DNA from: JAHECW01 sp964641415
GTDB lineage: Bacteria; Acidobacteriota; Thermoanaerobaculia; Thermoanaerobaculales; Sulfomarinibacteraceae
Direction of reading: 5' to 3'
DNA: 42,826 nucleotides
NCBI GenBank assembly: GCA_964641415.1
Contig: CAZXMW010000032.1
Coordinates: 1-42,826 of the forward strand
Shown here: piece by piece, positions 15,770-23,267 of the stretch
Numbering within the stretch: the first letter of the stretch is position 1
How the letters are laid out: each line of letters opens with the position of its first letter
Translations under genes and position numbers: made by a program
Notes under the pieces: generated by a model
Databases searched by the model: none
The model's input: the letters and a program-made list of their open reading frames with translations, nothing else
What the model was told of the DNA's origin: nothing

Positions 15770-16538
15770 CACCGGTTGCTCCTTGCTCGCGTTCGTCAAC
15801 GTCGGCTTCGTCGTCATCGTTCAGGGCGCGGCGGGCGCGCCGCACGATCAGGGTCAGGATGACCGCGGTGGCGGCCACGACGCCGACCAGAGGCCAGGGC
15901 ACACGGCCCTCGGCCAAGCCCCTCGTCACCGCGTCGGCGCCGACCACGTACAGGATCGTTCCCGGCAGCATACACAGCCACGACCAGAAGACGTAGGTTC
16001 TGAACGGCACCCCGGTCAGACCGAAGCCGTAGTTGAGCAGGGTGAAGGGAAAGATCGGCACCAGCCGGGTGATCGCCACCATGATCGCACCGTGCCGGCC
16101 GGTCATGCGGTCGAGCTTCGCGAACCTCTCGTTGCCGGCGAGCCAGCTCGCGACCGAGTCGCGGGCGAACCACCGGGCGGCGGCGAAGGCCAGCGCCGCT
16201 CCGAGAGTCGAAGCGACACTGACCACCGCCACGCCGAGGACCGAGCCGAACATGGCCCCTGCGGCGATGGTCAGGACCGAGCCCGGGACGGCCGCGACCA
16301 CCGCGACCGCGTACACCACGATGAACACCAGCGGTCCCCAGGGGCCGAGTTCGAGGATCCAGGCGCGCGCCTCTTCGAGGCGGTCGCCGAGGCCGAAGAC
16401 CTTGGCCGCGACCAGCAGGGCGACCACGACGAGGGCCAGCAGCAGGGGCCGAATCCACGGTCTCGACGTTGTCTGGACCTGGCGCTCGGTTCCGGAGCCG
16501 CGACCAGGGTCGTTGTGCTGAGTGTCGGTGCGGCCCAT
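15756..16538 (-). CDS. VTT-domain (TVP38/TMEM64) membrane protein
   Basis: The 260-residue inner-membrane protein has the VTT core A-A-V-P-G-S-V-L-T-I-A-A-G-A-M-F-G, then A-F-A-A-A-R-W-F-A-R, then T-R-L-V-P-I-F-P-F-T-L-L-N-Y-G-F-G. The polar N-terminus spans about 28 residues and the C-terminus is acidic. The ATG at 16538 lies one base after the DUF547 stop, so translation is coupled. It overlaps the reductase gene at the other end. It is more canonical than the 1810-2613 paralog. Function is inferred only as membrane transport or lipid handling; the operon suggests it works with the flavin reductase and DUF547. Confidence 0.85.
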   Translation of the reverse strand: MGRTDTQHNDPGRGSGTERQVQTTSRPWIRPLLLALVVVALLVAAKVFGLGDRLEEARAWILELGPWGPLVFIVVYAVAVVAAVPGSVLTIAAGAMFGSVLGVAVVSVASTLGAALAFAAARWFARDSVASWLAGNERFAKLDRMTGRHGAIMVAITRLVPIFPFTLLNYGFGLTGVPFRTYVFWSWLCMLPGTILYVVGADAVTRGLAEGRVPWPLVGVVAATAVILTLIVRRARRALNDDDEADVDEREQGATGEHAA

Positions 16539-16539
16539 G

Positions 16540-17343
16540 TCAGTCTCCCTGAGCCTCGTTGAGGCGCCAGTCGTAGTCGAGGGAGGCGATCTTGGTCTTC
16601 GGGTCGGCGAGGGCGGCTTGCGCCGCGGCCGGGGCGTATCTGGCGACAAAGGCGCGAACGCCGCCGGTGGAGTCGAAGTCGTCGTCGAACCACTTGAAGA
16701 TCGCCGACACCGCGACCCTGCGGCCGTCCGGCTCGACCCGCAGCCCGGCCGGGCTCGCCAGGTAGCGGCGGGCCTGATCGTCGAGCTGCTCGTCGAGGCG
16801 GTCGCCCCGGTAGGGCGCCGTGAGCAGCGGCGGGCAGCCCTTCGCCGCGCACACCAGTGCCATGTGGATGCGGGGCTCGTCGAAGCGCTTCCTCAGCGTC
16901 TCGTGCTCGATGTCGTTGAGGGACATCCGCCGTCCGGCGACGGTCCAGTCGCGGTTGCTCCAGGCGCCGGAGATCTGGCGGATGCTCGACGACGGGTAGC
17001 GCAGGGCCGAAAAACCGCCGGCCTTGATCGGGTAGCTGTCGATGATCGTTTTCAACGTAACTGCATTGTAGGCGTTGATCCAGAAAGCGATGCGATCGGG
17101 CTCGGGCAGGCCTTCGAGCTGCGCCGGCGCCATCGCCGCGAAGCCCGCCAGGGCCCGGTCGAGGTCGACCGGGTCGGCCTTGAGGGCCGCGTAGCGGACG
17201 CCGCCGTCGGCGGTGACGAAGCGATCGAGGACCCGGGCGTAGGCCACGGTGTCGAGCCCCGCAGCGGCCGCAGACGGGATCAAGGCGGCAAGCATCAGGA
17301 CGCCCGCGGCGATTTTCGAGATTGCGTTCAGGGTCAGTTTCAT
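16540..17343 (-). CDS. DUF547 secreted protein
   Basis: The 267-residue protein has a signal peptide (about 1-27, ending A-A-A-A). It then shows the DUF547 pattern: F-W-I-N-A-Y-N-A-V-T-L-K, then S-L-N-D-I-E-H-E-T-L-R, then R-I-H-M-A-L-V-C-A-A-K-G-C-P-P-L, and F-K-W-F-D-D-D-F. The His and two Cys in H-M-A-L-V-C-x4-C resemble a catalytic or metal site, but no activity is established for the family. The start at 17343 follows GGGAGG; a longer frame to 17358 is less likely. Directly upstream lies a candidate ECF promoter (17364-17393). It is the first gene of the run DUF547-VTT-reductase. Confidence 0.85.
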   Translation of the reverse strand: MKLTLNAISKIAAGVLMLAALIPSAAAAGLDTVAYARVLDRFVTADGGVRYAALKADPVDLDRALAGFAAMAPAQLEGLPEPDRIAFWINAYNAVTLKTIIDSYPIKAGGFSALRYPSSSIRQISGAWSNRDWTVAGRRMSLNDIEHETLRKRFDEPRIHMALVCAAKGCPPLLTAPYRGDRLDEQLDDQARRYLASPAGLRVEPDGRRVAVSAIFKWFDDDFDSTGGVRAFVARYAPAAAQAALADPKTKIASLDYDWRLNEAQGD

Positions 17344-17363
17344 CTCGACCTCCCACATGCACC

Positions 17364-17393
17364 GTGGGTCCGCTGAGATCTGGTTTCGTTACA
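17364..17393 (-). promoter_or_regulatory. Candidate ECF-type promoter of the DUF547-VTT-reductase operon
   Basis: On the minus strand TGTAACGAAACC starts at 17393, and GACCCAC (17370-17364) follows 16 bases after GTAACG. It matches the upstream sequence of the acyl-CoA dehydrogenase at 20 bases split over both blocks. The implied start site is about 15 bases before the DUF547 ATG. Confidence 0.6.
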
Positions 17394-17421
17394 TGAATCT
17401 AAGATGAAGGCGGGGCGCCGT

Positions 17422-18834
17422 TCACTCCGCCAGAATCTCGGCGATCCGGCGCAGCACCTCGGGGTTGCGCGGCAGCTTCGAGTGCGCGGCGTCAACCCAC
17501 TCGACCTCGAACGGCAGTCCGCCGTCGCCACTGACGGGAGCAGCGCCGTCGACGGCGCCCCACGTGAACGACTCGGCGGTGACCGTGCCGTCGCCGGGCG
17601 CCTCGCCGCCGCCGGGCCCGGCGCCGACCGCGAGCCGCCAGCCGTCCCGGTCGCGGCTGAGCTCGGCCGAAGCCGGGGTCGACCGCGTAGCGCTGCCGAT
17701 GAGGTGCACCTCGACGCCGTCGGGCGGTCTTGTCGGGAACACGGCGAGGGCCCGCCGCAGCCGGGCCGACCTCTCGAGGACCCGCTCGAGATGGGCGGGG
17801 AACATGGTGTACAGCTCGTCGCTCTGGCGCTGCCAGTCGCTCGGGAAGAGGACCTTGCAGCGTCTCAGAAAGGCCTTCCGGGAACCGGCCGAGAACACCG
17901 ACAGCCCGAAGCTCTGCCAGTCGTCCGCGTCGTCGAGGTCGAAGGCGGCGGCGCCCGCAGAGTCGTGGGCGTGGACCGCCGCGCCGGCCGGCAGCAGCTG
18001 GTACAGCGACGGCATGGTGAAGGTCGCCTCATTGCTGATCTTTCGCCAACCGACTCGGCGCCCCCGGTCAAGGATCCCGAGAGCCTCCACCGATCCCAGG
18101 TGGGGAACCCCGAGCAGGATGACGTGACGAACGTTGGCCGCCCCCGCGAAGCTCGGCGGCGGCAAGGGCGCCTGGTCGAGGACGTCCTCGTCGCCGTAGA
18201 GCAGGTAGTACTCGACGATGAGGCCTCCCATGCTGTGGGCGATGAGGTCGACCCGGGTTTCGGCGCCGCCGGCCCGTTGCCGGATCCCGCGAACCGCCTC
18301 GGCCAGCCGCTGCGCGTTCTCGACGAGGTCCCGCCGCCAGTCGTACGGGAACACCGAAGCGTTGGCTGCCAGACCGCAGCTCGCGACCTCGCCGGGCCGG
18401 TAGCCGCAGACCTCGAGGGCCTCGAGCAGGCGCTGGTAGGCCTGGACCTCGGCGACATGCGGGATGATCGCGAAGCGGTCGAGGATCCCGGTGGCAATGA
18501 GGTGGTCGCGGTTCGCTCGGAAATCGGGCGACGCGATCGGCAGCTCGAGCCCGTCCTTGCCGTCGAAGTCGGGCTGGATCAGGGTCTCGTGCACGGTCAA
18601 CGCGCGCAGCTGGAAGAGCTTGCCCCAGACCACCCGCCCGTTGCGCTCGTCCTCGAGCCGCGAGCCGAGGGTCCCGGGCACGATCACCACCGGGCGGACC
18701 ACCGTGATGTGAGGCAGCCGGTCACCGCCGCCGCTGAGGGCGGCGCACGCCGCACCGAAGGTCGGCAGCACGACGGCGAGCAGGCAGGCCGTCAACCGTG
18801 TGGTCGGGCGCGGGAACGGCCCGACCCCGGTCAT
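17422..18834 (-). CDS. LCAT-family alpha/beta-hydrolase lipoprotein
   Basis: The 470-residue product has a signal with a Cys in G-A-A-C-A near residue 30, possibly lipidated. The rest follows the lecithin:cholesterol acyltransferase family: V-V-I-V-P-G-T-L-G-S-R-L-E near the start, V-F-P-Y-D-W-R-R-D, the nucleophile elbow L-I-A-H-S-M-G-G, then G-V-P-H-L-G-S, and a C-terminal D-A-A-H-S-K-L with the His. It is probably a phospholipase or acyltransferase at the periplasm or envelope. Its ATG overlaps the anti-sigma stop (ATGA at 18831-18834), so sigma, anti-sigma and lipase form one operon. This tie to an ECF pair is unusual and may mean the enzyme is part of an envelope-stress response. Confidence 0.82.
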   Translation of the reverse strand: MTGVGPFPRPTTRLTACLLAVVLPTFGAACAALSGGGDRLPHITVVRPVVIVPGTLGSRLEDERNGRVVWGKLFQLRALTVHETLIQPDFDGKDGLELPIASPDFRANRDHLIATGILDRFAIIPHVAEVQAYQRLLEALEVCGYRPGEVASCGLAANASVFPYDWRRDLVENAQRLAEAVRGIRQRAGGAETRVDLIAHSMGGLIVEYYLLYGDEDVLDQAPLPPPSFAGAANVRHVILLGVPHLGSVEALGILDRGRRVGWRKISNEATFTMPSLYQLLPAGAAVHAHDSAGAAAFDLDDADDWQSFGLSVFSAGSRKAFLRRCKVLFPSDWQRQSDELYTMFPAHLERVLERSARLRRALAVFPTRPPDGVEVHLIGSATRSTPASAELSRDRDGWRLAVGAGPGGGEAPGDGTVTAESFTWGAVDGAAPVSGDGGLPFEVEWVDAAHSKLPRNPEVLRRIAEILAE

Positions 18835-19064
18835 GCCTTCTTCCATTCCTTGAACCGCCGCAGCAGCTCGGCCTCGACATCGGGTGGCGGCGCCTGCTTC
18901 GGCAGGCTGCCGGTGAGCTCGAGGGTGCGGCGCATCTGGCGCACGTACTCTCGGCAGTGGCGGCACATCCCGAGGTGAAGCTGGAAGCGCAGCCGGTCCA
19001 TGACGCCCATCCGACCCTCCACGTAGTCGGTGACGAGCTCGGTGATGTCGCGGCAGACCAGCAT
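18831..19064 (-). CDS. Zinc-finger anti-sigma factor
   Basis: The 77-residue protein has the ZAS motif H-L-G-M-C-R-H-C (HxxxCxxC) with the preceding L-V-T-D-Y-V-E-G-R-M helix, as in anti-sigma factors that hold a zinc or respond to thiol oxidation. It has no transmembrane segment, so it is cytoplasmic; soluble ZAS proteins commonly sense redox or metal directly. It begins 20 nt after the ECF sigma gene and overlaps the lipase start. It is expected to inhibit the sigma factor at 19085-19708. The inducer is not shown by sequence; oxidants or thiophilic metals are likely by analogy. Confidence 0.85.
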   Translation of the reverse strand: MLVCRDITELVTDYVEGRMGVMDRLRFQLHLGMCRHCREYVRQMRRTLELTGSLPKQAPPPDVEAELLRRFKEWKKA

Positions 19065-19084
19065 GTCTCAGGGGCCTCCCAGCC

Positions 19085-19708
19085 CTAGCACCCTTCCATC
19101 ACGGGTTCGAGCAGGCGGCGGAGCCGCGAGCGGCCGCGGTGGAGCAGCACTCGTTGGTTGGTCTCGGAAACGCCGAGGACGTTACAGGCCTCCTCGGACG
19201 AGCAGCCCTCGACGTCGCGCAGCACCACCACCGCGCGTTGGGCGTCGGGCAGCTCGTCGAGGGCACGCTCGAAGTGGTCCATGATCTGCTGCGAGCCCGC
19301 CAGCCGCTCCGGTGTCAGGTCGTCCCACGGCCGCGGCGGCTCGTGCCAGTAGCCTGAGGCGTTGAAGCGCGACGGGTCGACCGCGGGCTCGTCGTCACCC
19401 GCATCCCGTGCCATGTCCGAGAACAGCAGCATGCGTCCGTCCCGCACCGCCCTCGTGCGCGACCGGTTGGCGAGGATGGCGAAGATCCACGAGCGCAGCG
19501 ACGAGCGTCCCTCGAAGCGATCGAGACCCTCGATGACCTTGAGCCAGGTCTCCTGCGCGACCTCCTCGGCGGTGGCCGGGTTGCGGACGAAGGACCGCGC
19601 GACCCGCACCATGCTCGCGTGGTGGGCGACGAGGAGATCGCGGAACGCGCTCTCGTCGCCGGCGCGGAGCCGCGCCACCAGCGCGCTGTCGTCGGAACCC
19701 TGGTTCAT
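19085..19708 (-). CDS. ECF sigma factor
   Basis: The 207-residue protein has region 2 (E-E-V-A-Q-E-T-W-L-K-V-I-E-G-L, then S-S-L-R-S-W-I-F-A-I-L-A-N-R-S) and region 4 (L-P-D-A-Q-R-A-V-V-V-L-R-D-V-E-G, then V-L-L-H-R-G-R-S-R-L-R). A linker of about 45 residues with W-H-E-P-P-R-P-W-D-D-L between them is typical of the ECF group that pairs with short zinc-finger anti-sigmas. The ATG at 19708 is picked because family homology begins there; the open frame is longer but carries no homology. It is transcribed away from DoxX and the bufferin genes. It is the best local candidate for the regulator of the GTAACG-N16-GACNNAC promoters. A related promoter-like sequence lies inside its own gene at 19186-19157. 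Confidence 0.9.
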   Translation of the reverse strand: MNQGSDDSALVARLRAGDESAFRDLLVAHHASMVRVARSFVRNPATAEEVAQETWLKVIEGLDRFEGRSSLRSWIFAILANRSRTRAVRDGRMLLFSDMARDAGDDEPAVDPSRFNASGYWHEPPRPWDDLTPERLAGSQQIMDHFERALDELPDAQRAVVVLRDVEGCSSEEACNVLGVSETNQRVLLHRGRSRLRRLLEPVMEGC

Positions 19709-19719
19709 GCGCCGGGAAG

Positions 19720-19749
19720 TGTAACGCACACGGTCCGCCCGGGACACCC
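19720..19749 (+). promoter_or_regulatory. Weak candidate ECF promoter upstream of DoxX
   Basis: TGTAACG at 19720-19726 is followed at the usual distance by GACACCC (19743-19749). It matches less well than the other copies in the second block. It lies in the 147-bp gap between the divergent sigma factor and DoxX genes and points towards DoxX. Confidence 0.35.
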
Positions 19750-19855
19750 GCAACGAGCGACGCCCGATCGCGGTTCGAGACCCGAGACGGCATCGATGAC
19801 CGACCGTGGACCGGCCGACCACGCGGGAGGCGGCCCAAACTGAATGGAGGACATC

Positions 19856-20386
19856 ATGAGCATCCGACCGATCGCACACCGTATCGACGGCATCGTCACC
19901 ACCGTCGCCCGCCGGCTCGGATTCATCGCGCCGCTGGCGACCCGGATCGTCATCGGACTCGCCTTCTTCGAGGCCGGGCTCGGCAAGTGGCGGCACATGC
20001 CCAACGTCGTCGGCTTCTTCGACTCGCTCGGGATCCCCTTTCCGGCCTTCAACGCCCATTTGGTGGCGACCATGGAGCTGGTCGGCGGCGCCGCATTGAT
20101 CGTCGGCGTGCTGACCCGTTTCTTCGCCTCCGGTCTGACCGTGACCATGGTGGTCGCCCTGCTCACCGCCGACACCGCCGACTTCCTGGCGTCATGGAGC
20201 AGCGCGAGCGAGCTGTCACCCACCGACGTCACCGCCTTCACCTTCCTGCTCTTCCTGCTCTGGCTGGTGGTCTACGGCGCCGGCCGGGTTTCGGTCGACG
20301 CGTTGCTGCGCGCCGTCCTGGGTCTCGGGCACAGCGACGACCGCACGTCCGCTCCGGCCGCGACCGTCGCCGTCCGCTCCTCCTGA
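19856..20386 (+). CDS. DoxX-family membrane protein
   Basis: The 176-residue protein has four membrane segments. It shows the DoxX pattern R-I-V-I-G-L-A-F-F-E-A-G-L-G-K-W, then N-V-V-G-F-F-D-S-L-G-I-P-F-P, then A-T-M-E-L-V-G-G-A-A-L-I-V-G. The ATG at 19856 has GGAGG five bases before it; an earlier ATG at 19844 lacks one. DoxX proteins are frequent next to bufferin/MNIO genes and ECF pairs, where they are thought to support redox or thiol metabolism in the membrane. Here it lies 131 nt ahead of the bufferin precursor on the same strand. Confidence 0.85.
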   Translation: MSIRPIAHRIDGIVTTVARRLGFIAPLATRIVIGLAFFEAGLGKWRHMPNVVGFFDSLGIPFPAFNAHLVATMELVGGAALIVGVLTRFFASGLTVTMVVALLTADTADFLASWSSASELSPTDVTAFTFLLFLLWLVVYGAGRVSVDALLRAVLGLGHSDDRTSAPAATVAVRSS

Positions 20387-20437
20387 GCCTGAAACCACAC
20401 CGTTCTTCCGGGACTCGTTGGGGCCCGCACGAAAATT

Positions 20438-20467
20438 TGTAACGAATCGATCGAGACAGAGACTCAC
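20438..20467 (+). promoter_or_regulatory. Candidate ECF-type promoter of the bufferin operon
   Basis: TGTAACGAATCG starts at 20438, and GACTCAC (20461-20467) follows 16 bases after GTAACG. It differs by one base in the second block from the copies before DUF547 and the acyl-CoA dehydrogenase. Transcription from here would leave a leader of roughly 45 nt before the ATG at 20518. Confidence 0.6.
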
Positions 20468-20517
20468 TCCTGAGACGAAGATCAACGGCTCGAACTTGAC
20501 CCGAAAGGAGAACTGAG

Positions 20518-20982
20518 ATGAAACCGAACATGAAGAAGCTTCTGGTTCACGCAGCGATGGCGGGGATGATCGCCGGCGCCGGCGCCATGACCCCGGCCCC
20601 GGCGGCCTCGGCCGCGACCGGGCCGACGGCGGTCCAGAACGGCTGCGGCGGCAAGGACGGCTGCGGCGCCAAGTCCGGCGGCGACGAGGCGAAGCAAGGC
20701 GAGCGCCACGCCTGTAAGGGCCTCAACGCCTGTAAGGGTCAGGGCAACTGCGCCGCGGGCGACAACGGCTGCGCCGGCAAGAACTCGTGCAAGGGCCAGG
20801 GCGGCTGCGCCTCCGAGGACGCCAGGCACGCCTGCAAGGGCCAGAACGACTGCAAGGGCCTCGGCGGCTGCTCCTCGGGCGACAACGGCTGCGCCGCCAA
20901 GAACTCGTGCAAGGGCCAGGGCGGCTGCGCCGTTCCGACCGACGAGGCCAAGAAGGCCAAGGACGAGGCCGAGAAGGCCTGA
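20518..20982 (+). CDS. Bufferin-type Cys-rich precursor peptide
   Basis: The 154-residue protein has a signal peptide (about 1-34, ending A-S-A-A) and 14 cysteines. Two near-identical 35-residue units each contain H-A-C-K-G, D-N-G-C-A, and K-N-S-C-K-G-Q-G-G-C-A, ending in a Lys/Glu/Asp-rich tail. This matches periplasmic bufferins (BufA2 type), copper-chelating peptides whose cysteines are changed by the MNIO enzyme to thiooxazoles. The MNIO and its DUF2063 partner follow directly. AAAGGAG precedes the ATG. Known for the family: ribosomally made copper-binding protection. Inferred here: the exact metal and which cysteines are modified. The internal duplication roughly doubles the capacity of the peptide. 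Confidence 0.82.
   Translation: MKPNMKKLLVHAAMAGMIAGAGAMTPAPAASAATGPTAVQNGCGGKDGCGAKSGGDEAKQGERHACKGLNACKGQGNCAAGDNGCAGKNSCKGQGGCASEDARHACKGQNDCKGLGGCSSGDNGCAAKNSCKGQGGCAVPTDEAKKAKDEAEKA
20707..20931 (+). repeat. Internal duplication in the bufferin precursor
   Basis: Two 105-base copies (20707-20811 and 20827-20931) repeat with a 120-base period and stay in frame. The ends (GACAACGGCTGCGCC, AACTCGTGCAAGGGCC) are identical; differences elsewhere are mainly in the spacer codons. Each copy encodes six cysteines. Confidence 0.8.
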
Positions 20983-20990
20983 CAACCGGT

Positions 20991-21056
20991 ATGGGGTGCG
21001 GGCGCGATGCCCGCACCCCATCGCGCGAGGTCGCCCGACGGGCGCCTTCGCGCGAT
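20991..21056 (+). promoter_or_regulatory. Tandem strong hairpins between precursor and MNIO genes
   Basis: ATGGGGTGCGGGC (20991-21003) pairs perfectly over 13 bp with 21009-21021 around GCGAT. Directly after it, ATCGCGCGA (21020-21028) pairs with TCGCGCGAT (21048-21056), enclosing a further CGCCC/GGGCG stem. No T-tract follows. They could stop part of transcription or protect the precursor mRNA, giving more precursor than enzyme; this role is inference. Confidence 0.6.
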
Positions 21057-21093
21057 GGACACTCCGCCGCCAACGTCAACGAGGAGGACGACC

Positions 21094-21939
21094 ATGACCA
21101 GCAACCGTTGGGGCCTTGAAGACCTCGGGCTCGGCATCGGGCTCCGGGGCGCCCACTACGCCCACATCCTGTCCGAACAGCCCGAGATCGGCTTCTTCGA
21201 GATCCTGACCGAGAACTACCTGGACACCGGCGGCCGGCCGCTCCACATCCTCGACCGGATCGCCGAGCGCTACCCAACGGTGATGCACGGCGTCTCGATG
21301 TCGATCGGTTCGACCGACCCGATCGACCACGACTACCTGGCCAAGGTCAAGGCGCTCGCCGAGCGCACCGGCGCGCGCTGGATCTCCGACCACATCTGCT
21401 GGACCGGTGTCCTCGGCCGCAACACCCACGACCTGCTGCCGCTGCCCTACACCGAGGAGAGCCTGCGCCACGCCGTCGAGCGGGTCCGCATCATCCAGGA
21501 GGTCATTGAGCGCCCACTCGTCCTCGAGAACCCTTCCACCTACCTCGAGTTCGCGGTCGACGACATGATCGAGTGGGAGTTTGTCGCGCGCCTCGCCGAT
21601 GACGCCGACTGCGGGCTGCTGCTCGACGTCAACAACGTCTACGTCTCGGCCTTCAACCACGGCTGGGACCCGGTCGCCTACATCGACGCCATCCCGGGCG
21701 AGCGGGTCTGCCAGATCCACCTCGCCGGTCACACCCACAAGGGCACGCACATCATCGACACCCACTCCGACCACGTTGTCGACGAGGTCTGGGAGCTCTA
21801 CGGCCACGCCGTCCGCACCGTCGGCCTGCGCGCCACGCTGCTCGAGTGGGACGCCGACATCCCGCCGTTCGAAGTCGTCCACGCGGAGGCCCTCAAGGCG
21901 GATGCCTGGCGGCGTCAGGAGGTGGCCCGTGTCGCGTGA
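21094..21939 (+). CDS. bufB: MNIO-family multinuclear iron oxidative enzyme (DUF692, BufB)
   Basis: The 281-residue protein has the DUF692 TIM-barrel signatures in order: G-L-G-I-G-L-R, E-I-L-T-E-N-Y, M-H-G-V-S-M-S-I-G-S, S-D-H-I-C-W, L-E-N-P-S-T-Y, L-L-D-V-N-N-V-Y-V-S-A-F-N-H-G, C-Q-I-H-L-A-G-H-T-H, D-T-H-S-D-H-V, and E-W-D-A-D-I-P. These His, Asp and Glu residues bind the two or three irons that oxidise cysteine in the partner peptide. The start at 21094 follows GAGGAGG. It overlaps the DUF2063 gene by 11 bases. The substrate is expected to be the Cys-rich precursor just upstream. The cytoplasmic location fits modification before export. Confidence 0.9.
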   Translation: MTSNRWGLEDLGLGIGLRGAHYAHILSEQPEIGFFEILTENYLDTGGRPLHILDRIAERYPTVMHGVSMSIGSTDPIDHDYLAKVKALAERTGARWISDHICWTGVLGRNTHDLLPLPYTEESLRHAVERVRIIQEVIERPLVLENPSTYLEFAVDDMIEWEFVARLADDADCGLLLDVNNVYVSAFNHGWDPVAYIDAIPGERVCQIHLAGHTHKGTHIIDTHSDHVVDEVWELYGHAVRTVGLRATLLEWDADIPPFEVVHAEALKADAWRRQEVARVA

Positions 21940-22777
21940 AACCCTCGAGCTGCCCGCCCTCCAGCGCTGGCTGCAGGCGGTCGTCGTCCACCCCGGCGAC
22001 GTCGACGACGCCATCGCCTCCGAGCAGGCCCGCGCCGAGCTGCCGCCCGAGCGCCTCGGCGACGTGGTCCGGCCGTCGGCGACGCTGAGTCCGGCCGAAC
22101 GGGTCGGCGTCTACCACGGCATGTACCTGCTCCGTATGGAGGAGGCGCTCGCCGCCGACTACCCGCTCGTCACGCGACTGCTCGGCGACGACCGCTTCGG
22201 CGAGCTTGTCGCCGAGTACGTCGAGCGCTTCCCGTCCAGGAGCTACACCCTCAACCGTCTCGGCGACCACCTGCCCCGCTTCTTCAACGAGCGGCCGGGG
22301 TGGCCCGGCGCCGCCTTTCTCCACGACCTCGCCCACTTCGAGCTCGCCATGACCGAGGTCTTCGACGAGGCGGAGTCCCCCACCCTGTCGACCGACGACC
22401 TCGAGGCGGTGCCGCCCGACGCCTGGGAGACCGCCCGGCTGCGACCGATCGCCGCCCTGCGCCTGCTCGAGTTCGGCCACGCGGTGCTGCCCCACCTCAC
22501 GGCCTACCACCGTGACCAGCCGCCGCCCGCGGCCCGGCGACGGCCGAGCCGGGTCGCGGTCTACCGGCGCCGGTACTCGGTGCTGCGCCTCGAGCTCGAC
22601 CGGTCCCAGTACGCGCTCCTGACCGCGCTCACCGCCGGCGTGCCCCTCGGCGAGGCGCTCGCAGGCGCGATCGGCTCGTCGCCCTCGCCGCGCCGCCAGG
22701 CCAAGGTCTTCTCGTGGTTCAAGACCTGGATCAGCGAGGGCCTGTTCGCCGCCGTCGAGGTCGAGTCAGGGCCGTGA
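21929..22777 (+). CDS. bufC: DUF2063 partner protein of MNIO (BufC)
   Basis: The 282-residue protein starts at a GTG with AGGAGG six bases upstream and overlaps the end of the MNIO gene. It has the DUF2063 beginning L-P-A-L-Q-R-W-L-Q, then V-G-V-Y-H-G-M-Y-L-L-R-M-E-E-A-L-A-A-D-Y-P, then F-P-S-R-S-Y-T-L-N-R-L-G, and a C-terminal wing-like part with W-I-S-E-G-L-F. DUF2063 proteins are helper subunits that bring the precursor to the MNIO enzyme. It ends the bufferin operon; 82 bases separate it from the convergent VapC gene. Confidence 0.88.
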   Translation: MSRETLELPALQRWLQAVVVHPGDVDDAIASEQARAELPPERLGDVVRPSATLSPAERVGVYHGMYLLRMEEALAADYPLVTRLLGDDRFGELVAEYVERFPSRSYTLNRLGDHLPRFFNERPGWPGAAFLHDLAHFELAMTEVFDEAESPTLSTDDLEAVPPDAWETARLRPIAALRLLEFGHAVLPHLTAYHRDQPPPAARRRPSRVAVYRRRYSVLRLELDRSQYALLTALTAGVPLGEALAGAIGSSPSPRRQAKVFSWFKTWISEGLFAAVEVESGP

Positions 22778-22859
22778 TCGACCGCGCTCGCGCCCGACGG
22801 GCGGCAACCCGGAAAGCGAGAGCGCCGGTCTGAGGCAGCAACGGCTCGTGCCGGCTCAG

Positions 22860-23267
22860 CTATTCGGGCGCGATCATCTCGACGCCCGGAAAGCACGTCC
22901 GGTACAGCCTCGCGTCGCGAGTCAGAAGCGGGATCCGCGCGACCGCGGCATGGGCGCCGATGTAGAAATCCGGAAGTGGAGAACGGCGCGCCCCACGTCG
23001 CCTGCGGTACTCGAGAAAGCACTTGCCGGCGGCGAACGCCGCCTCCCAGGGCAGGGGAAGGCGAGCGAACAACTCCTCCGGAATCGCCTCCTCCAAATCC
23101 TCGATCCGATCGAAGCCGATCGAAACCTCTGCATAGATGATCGGATTGACGGCAAGCACGTGGGACTCCGCGAGCCGCTCCAGCTGCTCGGCCGACCATG
23201 TGCACCAGGTCGCATCCTCCGTGACGATGTCGAGGATAACGTTGCTGTCGACCAGTATCGTGCTCAC
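22860..23267 (-). CDS. vapC: VapC-type PIN-domain toxin
   Basis: The 135-residue PIN ribonuclease has the four acidic positions of the fold: D-S-N-V-I-L-D near the start, the E of Y-A-E-V-S, D-F-Y-I-G-A-H-A, and T-R-D-A-R-L-Y. The C-terminus P-G-V-E-M-I-A-P-E is common in the group. The start overlaps the antitoxin stop (ATGA at 23264-23267), the usual VapBC order. The target RNA (often initiator tRNA or rRNA) is not shown. The locus looks intact, in contrast to the VapC and HicB fragments elsewhere in the window. Confidence 0.88.
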   Translation of the reverse strand: MSTILVDSNVILDIVTEDATWCTWSAEQLERLAESHVLAVNPIIYAEVSIGFDRIEDLEEAIPEELFARLPLPWEAAFAAGKCFLEYRRRRGARRSPLPDFYIGAHAAVARIPLLTRDARLYRTCFPGVEMIAPE

